From Zoroaster sp. YZ-2022 (Eukaryota; Echinodermata; Asteroidea; Forcipulatida; Zoroasteridae), in NCBI GenBank assembly GCA_029582265.1, contig CM055817.1:54091374-54155373 (forward strand): a DNA stretch of 64,000 nt. The letters run 5' to 3'. Positions 1-12,635 of this stretch are shown one piece after another; the stretch's first letter is position 1; each line of letters begins with the position of its first letter. Both the position numbers and the translations under genes were made by a program. The notes beneath the pieces were generated by a model. The model had not been told where the DNA came from and ran no database searches. It saw nothing but the letters and a program-made list of their open reading frames with translations.

Positions 1-278
1 GACTCTGCATATAACTTATGTAGGACATACACAAGTGTGTTTGACTTTGCCACTATCTCCAGCACTCTTAGAGAAAAATACACATGTGTGAACAATTGGC
101 AATGCAACCAAAAATACTCAAGTGACTGTCTGTGGGTGCGGTGCTTACTGGGCCAAATTTCAGCCTGGGCATAGGAGGGTTAAATGTTCAGTCCAAATTT
201 CTGAAAGTCGTTCACGGGTAAATGGAACCGGGTAATGACAGTTTCGGTCGGGTATCTGGATACCCTCCACAGCCTTAA

Positions 279-360
279 CCCTAACTCCCTAGACAACAAA
301 GCCAGTTGCAGGATTTTGAAGGATTTTTATTGTTTTAGTACAATGCCTAGGGAGTTAGGG
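279..360. mobile_element. 82-bp TTAA-flanked MITE
   Basis: TTAA at 275-278 and 361-364 flanks inverted ends CCCTAACTCCCTAG / CTAGGGAGTTAGGG. TTAA duplication with CCC... ends is the piggyBac pattern. The element is little more than a hairpin. Confidence 0.6.
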
Positions 361-442
361 TTAATAAGTAATAAGGCTCCGGAGGTATAAATATATCTTT
401 GAACCACAATACAATCATTTTCTTCCATGTGTGTTTTGATAG

Positions 443-520
443 GAAGTGGAGCCTACAAGGTCTTTCATCCTTTGGTGTTTCAAGAGGCAGTTGATCTTCT
501 CAAACAGTGGCCAGACCCAG
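443..520 (+). CDS. NCAPD3: NCAPD3 exon 1 in window
   Basis: Acceptor TTTTGATAG, donor GTATGG. It encodes [19 protein letters not shown], matching the 'NQVFHPVMFDKCIQTL' stretch of vertebrate NCAPD3. It begins in phase 1, so at least one earlier coding exon lies upstream of the window. It ends with one base of a split codon. Confidence 0.85.
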
Positions 521-3500
521 GTATGGCATGCAATAGTATCAAGCCTGGACTTTCACAGAGGCCATGGCCTCTGTTGCCCTGGTCTTGGCCTTGGTGCCCC
601 TTGCAAATGTTCCCATAGACATTCTGATATTCTAATGGATAGTCTCTTGACTCATTAGGCCTGGAGTTTTACAGATTCCAGGGAGGCCATGGCCTCTGTT
701 GTCTTGGTCTTGGTGCCCCTTAAAAATGTTCCCATAGACATTCTGATATTCTAATGGAAGTGCCCTTTATTCAGGAAACGTGGCTTTGCCCCTACAAGAA
801 TGAAATTCTAGTATAAATATAAGACTGCATTGATCAATGGAATATTCTCCAAATGAGGGTACCAACAGACCCCAATCAGGAAACCCTTGGGAGATAATAA
901 AATTTTGACACCTTCTGCTATACTATCCTGATTGGGAGATACTGTTATCCTGATTGAAACCCTATTCTCCCAATGAGGATACCAGTATACCCCGATCGAG
1001 AAACCCTTGGGTGACAATGACACCTTTTGCATCACTAAAACACATCACTTTATCCACAGCAACTGCTAAACGCAAGAGGAATACCTCTGGTAACTCTTCC
1101 AGTCAGGCCTCACGAGGGCGCCGTGGCAACAAGTCAAGACGCATCGAGGGAAATAACGGCGCAGACAGGATCACGCCGTTCGATAGCGACGGCGACGATG
1201 ACAATGAAGAAATTAATGCCTTGACGCCTCAAGAAGTAAACAGAATCAAATCAGAGGTGCTGGGAGCTTTAACGGTATGTATTGCTATGGTTACCTCTGA
1301 GGTTGACAACCAAGGCAACCAAAAGCATCAAGCCTTAGGCCAAAAAAATTGTCTCCAGTTTCTGGTCATAGGTCGGCTTCAAAATGCTGCAGGCTTTTTT
1401 TTTTTATTTTTTTATTTTTTTTTGCCAACCAGTGAAATACGTGATACATGTATACATGGTTATTGGAACCAGACCAAATTTCCCATACACAAAGTATGGT
1501 GGCTAAGAGAGGCCACACAAATCAGGCAAACATTCATACCCCTATGTGAAAAAAGTCTGTTAAAACACAGCACGGCAGAATTCCAATTGATCCAGCAATT
1601 TTGGCTGGAATTGGACATCGTTTCATAAAATTTTTTAAAAAACTAAAAATGCCGATGCACGGGTCTGAGGCGACGCCCACGGAGACCAGAAACCAGAGAT
1701 TGGTGGGGGGGTCTTAGCATGTCTATTACACATAACAGGGTGTCCATTTAGTAAACAGGACGTCCAAAAGACACCCAAAGGTATTGCTGCATGGCTAAAA
1801 ACCATGACCGATTTTAAAATCTTGTTAACCAGTTCGCGTCGGAGGCTGTGTATACACGCAATTTTTTTTTTTGCACCACGGATCGGAGAGCGTCTAAACA
1901 CGCCATAGGAAACTCCGATATATTTGTATGCATGCTCGGTTGAGCCACGCGTGTACAGTGACATGCTCAGAAGACGTGGCCACGCGCTGTGGAAGCTTCC
2001 ATTAACGTGTGTGTGGGAAAAAGAAACCCGCACAGGGGCCCAGAAAAACTTTTTTATTCCCGACGCGAACTGGTTAAAGTCATTTATTTCCTTTCCCCAA
2101 ACCATTTTCTGTTTATATGTTTTCTCTCTTTCATCAATTGCGCCTTCCAGAACTTCATTCACCTGCTGAGAGGTTCGTCCTTCAAGGATGCCGAACAGTC
2201 TACCCAGCATGCAATGCAGGTGCTGTCCGAGTTGACCCGGGTCGTCGGCGACCAGAATGAGATTGACGAGTTCCTCTCGACTGCGTGAGTACGACTCGAT
2301 TGTCAGAAGCTTGGTTAAACAGTGATTAAGTGCGTGAAACGTATAATGATGGTTCTCACCATGATGGGATTTCGGGACATATTCATGGCTGCCAACTATT
2401 ACGAATTTTTCGTAATTATCACAAAAAATTTTCAGGAATTACAAAAGTCTGAATTGCTCTTTAAAAATTACGAATTTCAAGTTTTCTGCCCAACGAAAAA
2501 AAAATCCCTTAATAAAGTACCATTTTATGAGCATTCGGGTAAAATCACGTATAACGATCGTAAAAATCAGAATCGGTACCCATACCGAATATTTTCGTAC
2601 GTGTAGTGTGCTATAATAAATAAGTTCTGAATTACAGAAAAGTATTATGGATGTCAATAAGCGTAGTATCGATACCTTGTTTGTCAGGATACCAATTTGT
2701 GCAATGTAGTAATGGGTAATAAACAGGAACCAGTGAAGAGCCTACGGTTTCATCATGGCGCCCGCCACTGTGTAAACGTGCAATCGGAAGTGAGACAAGT
2801 TTTAGCATTCGCCTTGTATTAGTGTTGAATCATGTACGATGGCTTCAAAAACCACAGTTTTACACCAAGGACAGTTTTACACCAAGGACAGTTTTACACC
2901 AAGAAATCCGGTGATTTATGTACATACATGTAGTAGGCTTTTGTTTGATTTATTTTAAGCTTGGTCGACATGACGATAATATTGAATATCGCGATATCTT
3001 TTTTTATTCGATTACGGTATCGAAAACCTTTTGAAGTTATCGAGATATCGGCAAATTGCGATTAAAAAAATCGCCATTGTGAGTCAAGTCAGAAATTCCA
3101 TGGAAACTAAATTAGGATGGTCTTTTCAGCTTTTGGAAGTGAGAAACAAAAGCGAACTACTTCAGAAGTACATACACACTACGCATTTGTAATTTGTGAT
3201 TTATTGTGGCGTTTGTAGAGGGGTACATACCTGTGGTTATCGACTCTAAAGCAATCATGCATTAACCCTCCTACTACTACAAGGGTCAAAATCAGTCAAA
3301 ATGTTGATATACTTGCCAAGGTATATCTAGTGCACTTAAAAGTCAAACCTTACGTGTAGTAAGTACATTTATAGGTCAAAATGAGTCGACTGTTTTTGAC
3401 TGGCAAAAGCATTGTCTGGTATTGTTGAGGGTGGTCAAAATGACAGTAAAAACCAGTCAAAAACGCCCCTGTGTGCACATTTGGGTCAACAGTCAAAAAC

Positions 3501-4785
3501 AGTCAGTTGACTGATTTTGACCACTATAGCTACTTGCCACGAAAGTTCAGCTATAGTAGGAGGGTTAATTTGATAATTTATTTACCCATTTACCCATTAT
3601 CTGGTTATTTACCCATGTCGTTAATTCGTCCAATCCCAGCAACCCAAGTGCGTGTTCTTCAGTGAGTCACCTAGCCTACCTCGGTCTAGCTGCGTTATGC
3701 TCGACGTCACATGGAAATGTTACTGACATGTTCACATTGGTAAGTTTTTTTGATTTTTAAAATGCTTTTCCAAAAAAAAAAAAATCAGAAAATATTATCT
3801 AAGATTGGTAGGTATTACGTCACATACTTACAAATAAAATTCATTTCCTAAGAAAACGAAACAACTTATTTTAATACAGGAGATTCATTGCTATAAGTAG
3901 TTGATAAAAATTTGTCATTTCTAAATCTTTTTTATTTTGTTTATTTTATTTTTTATTTTTAGGTGTTGAAACACTTGATGCCAAATCTCTTGATGCTGAT
4001 TGGTGAGAATGAGGCCATTGCCGCAGCAACCATTCCCAGGACAATACAGATTATTAAGTGCAACACGGTTGCCTTCATTCAGTAAGTATATATTTTATTC
4101 TTCTGGGGATTCCTAAAATTTTACCTAGCAAAACTTTAAAAAAATTAAAATTGTTATGTTAAACTTCTCTAATAACTCCAGATAAAGTTTTATCTATTTT
4201 TTTGTTCATTTATCAAAGAAATTGTAGAAAAACTTCTTTATTTTTAGTAAATTTGTGTTTATTTTTTCCATCTAGTCGTTTGACCAAAGATTTAGAACAC
4301 AGAGCCATACCAAGTCTGAGACTACTTCTACAACACCTCTGCGTTAAAGTCCCCGACAAGGCCGAGTACCGGGCAAAAACAGCCGAGACTGTAGCCCTTG
4401 TCTTGACGTACATGCCGGTCGACCATCGCGCCAAGTTTATCGAATGGCTGTACAAGTATTCAAGGAATGTAAAGGTAAGAGTCTTCGAATGCCGTAAAAA
4501 GCCATCAATGAAATGTTTATTGTTTTATTCCCTATCAGAGTGCTCTCAGTTAAAGCAAGATCATTTATTTCAGATAAACACAATGTTTCACAGAATTGAT
4601 GAGAAACAACTGCACAATGAAACAGATGATAAAGGATGCATGTAGTGATTACACATTTCATGACATGACTACTGAAAGAGAGGGGGGGGGTTGCAAATGA
4701 AAATCCCGGTTCATGGAACATTTCAAACCTATTTGTTGTTAAAAATCCGGTATTCCCTAAATTGTTTTGAGTAGTATAAAACAGC

Positions 4786-4818
<33 letters not shown>

Positions 4819-7800
4819 TTCTGTACTGGTACTCATACTCATGAAAAAGTACTGAACTACAAGTCTGGGGCGTGTTTTCGTGGTTCACGTTTGGTCAGAA
4901 CAATGACGTCATCGCAGCACAACCGAACTCGCGAAAACGCTTAACCAATAACCAAAGCCCAAACATGTTTCTGGTTACAGTCGCGGAAACGCGCCCCTGG
5001 TAAGGTGAGAACATCATATCAGTTTTTTTTATATGGCCTAATGATCTTGTTGAATGCTTTCTTGACAGATTGGTCACCGTGTCTTCGCCTTGGAGATGGT
5101 GGCCGTCCTTCTGGAGAAACCCCAAGAAGATCACGCCGGTGTAGCGCCCACGGCCGACGTCAACCAACAGTTTTTATCTCCCACCTTCTTAGCGCAACTG
5201 CTGCTGTCTCGCTGCTCAGACAGGGCGCCAACGTAAGCTGCTTCCCTTATCGTCGCATTGAATGGAAACATTGTCTAGTGTTTATGAAAACATTTCATAA
5301 AACTCAGCTGTTAAAGTTTCATTACAATAGGTGGTCATGTTTTTGAGAAAACTGTGTCTGTGGAAACAATTTTTCTTTGTGTTTTCACCAGCCTATATAT
5401 TTCACGGAACCCGCTGCAATATAGGAATGATACGAGAAGACCTAAATACAGCCATGAGTGACAGAAAGTTCTGGAAAAGTGTCGTTGAGTCCATCTCGGC
5501 TGAGGCCGAAGGATGATGATGATGCTATATAGGATTCTAGCTGGCCAATCGTCAGCCCGCAAGCTCGGTGGTCGAGAGGTTAAGACGTCTGCACTAGTAA
5601 GCAGGAGGTCATGGGTCATGGTTTGCTGTGTTGTTTAAGGACAATAAAGTTGGAGTGTCGTGGCCGAGCGGTCTAGCTTACCGGACTCAAGTTCTGGTGT
5701 TAGCAGCAGAATGTGGGTTCGAATCCCGGCCGTGACACTTGTGTCCTTGAGCAAGACACTTAACCATGATTGCTTCTCTCCACCCAGGGGTTAAATGGGT
5801 ACCTGTGAGGGCAGAGTTGGTTGATTAGCCCTATATGCGCTGTAATGGCAGCAATTGAGCTGTATACTCCCCAGGGAGCTGAGATGGTTTCAGGAATGAT
5901 TTATGAGCCTTATGAGCTAGTAATAATATAATGCGCCTTGAGCACCACTCAGTTGGTGGATACGTGCGCTATATAAGTCCATACATTATTATTAATATTT
6001 TTATTAATAAAATAAAATAAATAAATAAAATTGTGATTTTTGTTTCAGGGTGCGTGCTAAGGCGCTGACCTGCTTTGCCGACTTCACCACCTCGACGGAT
6101 CCGCCGTGCAGCAAGCCTTGAACGCGCTTATTCTTCCCTACCTCTTCTGCGACCACCCCCACACCGATTCTACGATTGGTAGACGCTGTAACTCCACAGG
6201 TATGCTACAATCCACTGATCTCTGTCATACTGACTGGATGGAGGGGTCACCCCATTAGTGGCTAACATATGAGTGAAGCCATTATAGAGACCATTTTACT
6301 ACTCTCATACAAAATGAACACACAATGGGTGCGTTCGAGTAACTTCCCCGGGTCTGACTCCGGAGCGTTCGAGTAGGTCTGACGTCATTGCCGGGGCTCA
6401 CTTGTAAGTTCAAGTAACCTGCTTGCGAAGCAGGTCACTTGAGGCAGACCCAGGTGAGTGAGGTCACTTTGAGAATATTCTAAATGGCCACCATCTTTGT
6501 TTTCAGTGCGGCAAGTTTTTGAGATACATTTTCAACACTTAAATAATGAATTTGTGAGTAGAGACTGTTCTTGTACAAGAAGATGTGTTGTTTTGTACGA
6601 ATCTGAGAAGCATTCAATCATTAGTTCCTTTTTTACCCGGGAATTAATTATTTTGCGATCGCTTGTACAATATTTTATTTACATAGTCCTTGCGACCTTT
6701 GACATTCTTCACATCACTGCAACGACCACAAGAGAGTGAAAGTCCCACGGGATGCTCGTTCGATTAGCTCGTGCTCAGGGCTCACCCGTGTGACTTAATA
6801 CTCGGGTTACCTCGGGGAAGCTACTCAAACGCACCCAATGAATACACAAAGGAACACACAAGTTAGTGAAGCCACTACAGGGGCCATTTTACTACTCTCA
6901 TACACACAAGTTAGTGAAGCCACTACAGGGGCCATTTTACTACTCTCATACACACAAGTTAGTGAAGCCACTACAAATGCCATTTTGCTACTCCAAATAT
7001 GACCACACAATGAATGCACAGACTCATCCCAAGTTTATAAATTGCCCTGTTAAATTTCCAAGGGTGGTTCTGCAACACCGGACGGTATCAAGAAAGAAAA
7101 CACAACGGATTCAAACATTGACCAGGGGAATTCTGGGAAGGAACAGGTGCAGGATGGGGCCACGCCCGGCAACCTCATGGGCGGGTCACCGGCACTGCTG
7201 TTGGAGATGTCCAGTGGAAGCTCTAGTAAGTGAAGTAATTTTTTCCCTCCTGATTTCTTGTGTAATTCATTCCACCAGGTTGGGGCAAGCTTTGTGACAT
7301 GGTGTCCTTGTTACGTGGGTAGATGAACCATTCATTATCCTTATTATGAGTTCACATTCTTGGGTCATTCCACCAGGTTGGGGCAAGCTTTGTGACTGGT
7401 GTCCTTGTTACGTGGGTAGATGAACCATTCATTATCCTTATTATGAGTTCACATTCTTGGGTCATTCCACCAGGTTGGGGCAAGCTTTGTGACACGGTGT
7501 CCTTGTAACGTAGGTAGATGTACCATTCATTATCCTTATTACGAGTGCACATTCTTGGGTCATTCCACCAGGTTGGGGCAAGCTTTGTGACACGGTGTCC
7601 TTGTTACCTAGCTAGATGTACCATTCATTATCCTTATTATGAGTGCACATTCTTGGGTCATTCCACCAGGTTGGGGCAAGCTTTGTGACACGGTGTCCTT
7701 GTAACGTAGGTAGATGTGCCATTCATTATCCTTATTATGAGTGCACATACTTGGGTCATTCCACCAGGTTGGGGCAAGCTTTGTGACACGGTGTCCTTGT

Positions 7801-10800
7801 TACCTAGCTAGATGTACCATTCATTATCCTTATTATGAGTGCACATTCTTGGGTCATTCCACCAGGTTGGGGCAAGCTTTGTGACACGGTGTCCTTGTTA
7901 CCTAGCTAGATGTACCATTCATTATCCTTATTATGAGTGCACATTCTTGGGTCATTCCACCAGGTTGGGGCAAGCTTTGTGACATGGTGTCCTTGTTACC
8001 TAGCTAGATGTACCATTCATTATCCTTATTATGAGTGCACATTCTTGGGTCATTCCACCAAGTTGGGGCAAGCTTTGTGACATGGTGTCCTTGTAACGTA
8101 GGTAGATGTACCATTCATTATCCTTATTATGAGTTCACATTCTTGGGTCATTCCACCAGGTTGGGGCAAGCTTTGTGAGACGGTGTCCTTGTTACCTAGC
8201 TAGATGTACCATTCATTATCCTTATTATGAGTGCATATTCTTGGGTCATTCCACCAGGTTGGGGCAAGCTTTGTGACACGGTGTCCTTGTAACGTAGGTA
8301 GATGAACCATTCATTATCCTTATTATGAGTGCACATTCTTGGGTCATTCCACCAGGTTGGGGCAAGCTTTGTGACATGGTGTCCTTGTAATGTAGGTAGA
8401 TGTACCATTCATTATCCTTATTATGAGTGCACATTCTTGGGTCATTCCACCAGGTTGGGGCAAGCTTTGTGACATGGTGTCCTTGTTACATACATGTAGC
8501 TAGATGTACCATTCATTATCATTATTATGAGTGCACATTCTTGGGTCATTCCACCAGGTTGGGGCAAGCTTTGTGACATGGTGTCCTTGTTACCTAGCTA
8601 GATGTACCATTCATTATCCTTATTATGAGTGCACATTCTTGGGTCATTCCACCAAGTTGGGGCAAGCTTTGTGACATGGTGTCCTTGTAACGTAGGTAGA
8701 TGTACCATTCATTATCCTTATTATGAGTTCACATTCTTGGGTCATTCCACCAGGTTGGTGCAAGCTTTGTGACACGGTGTCCTTGTTACCTAGCTAGATG
8801 TACCATTCATTATCCTTATTATGAGTGCACATTCTTGGGTCATTCCACCAGGTTGGGGCAAGCTTTGTGACACGGTGTCCTTGTTACCTAGCTAGAAGTA
8901 CCATTCATTATCCTTATTATGAGTGCATATTCTTGGGTCATTCCACCAGGTTGGGGCAAGCTTTGTGACATGGTGTCCTTGTTACATACATGTAGCTAGA
9001 TGTACCATTCATTATCATTATTATGAGTGCACATTCTTGGGTCATTCCACCAGGTTGGGGCAAGCTTTGTGACATGGTGTCCTTGTTACCTAGCTAGATG
9101 TACCATTCATTATCCTTATTATGAGTGCACATTCTTGGGTCATTCCACCAGGTTGGGGCAAGCTTTGTGACACGGTGTCCTTGTAACGTAGGTAGATGTG
9201 CCATTCATTATCCTTATTATGAGTGCACATACTTGGGTCATTCCACCAGGTTGGGGCAAGCTTTGTGACACGGTGTCCTTGTTACCTAGCTAGATGTACC
9301 ATTCATTATCCTTATTATGAGTGCACATTCTTGGGTCATTCCACCAGGTTGGGGCAAGCTTTGTGACACGGTGTCCTTGTTACCTAGCTAGATGTACCAT
9401 TCATTATCCTTATTATGAGTGCACATTCTTGGGTCATTCCACCAGGTTGGGGCAAGCTTTGTGACACGGTGTCCTTGTAACGTAGGTAGATGAACCATTC
9501 ATTATCCTTATTATGAGTGCACATTCTTGGGTCATTCCACCAGGTTGGGGCAAGCTTTGTGACATGGTGTCCTTGTAATGTAGGTAGATGTACCATTCAT
9601 TATCCTTATTATGAGTGCACATTCTTGGGTCATTCCACCAGGTTGGGGCAAGCTTTGTGACATGGTGTCCTTGTTACATACATGTAGCTAGATGTACCAT
9701 TCATTATCATTATTATGAGTGCACATTCTTGGGTCATTCCACCAGGTTGGGGCAAGCTTTGTGACATGGTGTCCTTGTTACCTAGCTAGATGTACCATTC
9801 ATTATCCTTATTATGAGTGCACATTCTTGGGTCATTCCACCAAGTTGGGGCAAGCTTTGTGACATGGTGTCCTTGTAACGTAGGTAGATGTACCATTCAT
9901 TATCCTTATTATGAGTTCACATTCTTGGGTCATTCCACCAGGTTGGGGCAAGCTTTGTGACACGGTGTCCTTGTTACCTAGCTAGATGTACCATTCATTA
10001 TCCTTATTATGAGTGCACATTCTTGGGTCATTCCACCAGGTTGGGGCAAGCTTTGTGAGACGGTGTCCTTGTTACCTAGCTAGATGTACCATTCATTATC
10101 CTTATTATGAGTGCACATTCTTGGGTCATTCCACCAGGTTGGGGCAAGCTTTGTGACACGGTGTCCTTGTAACGTAGGTAGATGAACCATTCATTATCCT
10201 TATTATGAGTGCACATTCTTGGGTCATTCCACCAGGTTGGGGCAAGCTTTGTGACATGGTGTCCTTGTAATGTAGGTAGATGTACCATTCATTATCCTTA
10301 TTATGAGTGCACATTCTTGGGTCATTCCACCAGGTTGGGGCAAGCTTTGTGACATGGTGTCCTTGTTACATACATGTAGCTAGATGTACCATTCATTATC
10401 ATTATTATGAGTGCACATTCTTGGGTCATTCCACCAGGTTGGGGCAAGCTTTGTGACATGGTGTCCTTGTTACCTAGCTAGATGTACCATTCATTATCCT
10501 TATTATGAGTGCACATTCTTGGGTCATTCCACCAAGTTGGGGCAAGCTTTGTGACATGGTGTCCTTGTAACGTAGGTAGATGTACCATTCATTATCCTTA
10601 TTATGAGTTCACATTCTTGGGTCATTCCACCAGGTTGGGGCAAGCTTTGTGACACGGTGTCCTTGTTACCTAGCTAGATGTACCATTCATTATCCTTATT
10701 ATGAGTGCACATTCTTGGGTCATTCCACCAGGTTGGGGCAAGCTTTGTGACACGGTGTCCTTGTTACCTAGCTAGAAGTACCATTCATTATCCTTATTAT

Positions 10801-12589
10801 GAGTGCATATTCTTGGGTCATTCCACCAGGTTGGGGCAAGCTTGTGATGCGTGCAGAGACTTTTTTTTGCCTCAAAATAAGAGATAAATTATTATTATTA
10901 TTTTTTTTTTTTAAACGCAAATTCGCCCCACACAAGGCCAATGGCCACTCCAAGGTGGGGCTACTAAGTCATTGAGTTGTTACAACGACTCCACACTGAA
11001 GAAACCAGCCCCTCGCACCGAAACAAGACAAGTTAATAACCAGCCTCTTCACGGTGCGAATAGGACTGGGAGGGGTAACTAGTCCAGAACAAGGCAGTTG
11101 ATTAACTGCCTCTGCCCCTATAAGCAATTATGGTAAAGTGTCTTGCTCAAGGACACAAGTATCACGGCCGGGATTCGAACCCACATTCTGCTGCTAACAC
11201 CAGAACTTGAGTTTGGTAAGCTAGACCGCCGCCACACTCCTTCTTATTTATATATATATATTTTTATTCTCTTTCTTGATCAAACTCTCTGTCTTGCCCT
11301 AACAGCCGAAACTGTTGGCCAAAACATCATCGCTATGCTTCAGAAACGAGCTGGTGACGAAAAAGTTGGCGTTCGTAAGGCAGCACTTCAGGTAAGAAGA
11401 AAACATTGAAAACAAAACAAAAGTTAATCTGCTGATTGTGTCTGCCCCCCCCTCCCATGGCATACCTTCCTGTGATTTCTCGGGATTTTTTACAAATCTC
11501 CTTTTGCCTCATCATTTTCTTGAAAGAAGAGAAGTAGCCACCAAGGAAAGAAAGAAATAGCCTGTATTGTGTCCAAACCTCTAGTTTCTTGTTTGTGGGG
11601 ATGTGGAGAGTCAGTAAATCCTCCAAAATTAAACATCCAGGAGGTTCAGGGGGCTTTGTCCTCTAGACCAAAGGGAGACCCAGGCCTGCTAGCTGTTTTT
11701 CAGGATTTTTTACTTCTGTCAAATCACGCCCCTGTAAAATTCGAACTCTGACCCTATCAATATCTTTCCCCAGGCTCTGGAGAATGTCCTTCGTCTGAAC
11801 GGGAGTACAATCACCCGCAAGGAGCTACAAGTCCTGCATGACGGTTGTCTTGATCCGGCGTTGTCTGTCCGCAAGCAGGCTGTGGCTTCACTGACGACCC
11901 TTCTACTGGAAAAGAAGACGTGTGCTCCACTCCAAAAGTAAGGCTTCAGTTTAGATGACATTATGTGTGATTTTTAAATTTAATTTATGAAAAAGGTTTA
12001 TGAAACAATCAGCCTACCCAAATAATTATTAATATTTTTATTTATTTATTTTATTTTAATTTTTTTTAATTTTTTTTTTTTAAAGAAATGTTGGTTGAAA
12101 ACAGAAAATATCACAGCATTTGTTGAGCATAAAAAGTAAACTTTGTCTCATTTTCTGGGTTGAAACCTTTTAATAATGCATAAGTACAGTATATATATGC
12201 CATGGCAAGCTTCTTCTTTTTTTCTTTTTTTTTTTTTTAGATCAGCCCAGTTAGATCAAAAATATGTGCTAATTTTATGGCATTGGATCTAATTTTTATT
12301 CAACTTTTTGGATTTTTTTCTGCACTTCCAAGATTAGGGGTTTTTTTTGTTGGTTTTTTGGTGTTTTTTTTTTCCAAACTAGAAATCAAACATTCCACAA
12401 CTTTTCATGCATATCGGTTACTTTTCGGTGTTTTTTCCTCCCTGTAGAGTTTGGCTGCAAAGCATCCTGCCTGGCGTTCTTGATCGAGAGGTGTCGGTTC
12501 AGGAAAAATGCCTCCAGGTAAGAGTAGAAAAACCTTAGAAAAAAAATCACAAAGACAGAAATTCCACTTTGGAATTCATGCTTACAATC

Positions 12590-12635
<46 letters not shown>

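Noticed and set aside
8196..10314. Repeated minus-strand ORFs reading [24 protein letters not shown] peptides
   Set aside because: They are created by the ~98 bp minisatellite; no stable start, domain or splice context.
7268..10842. CRISPR array
   Set aside because: Units are directly adjacent, with no unique spacers, in a eukaryotic intron.
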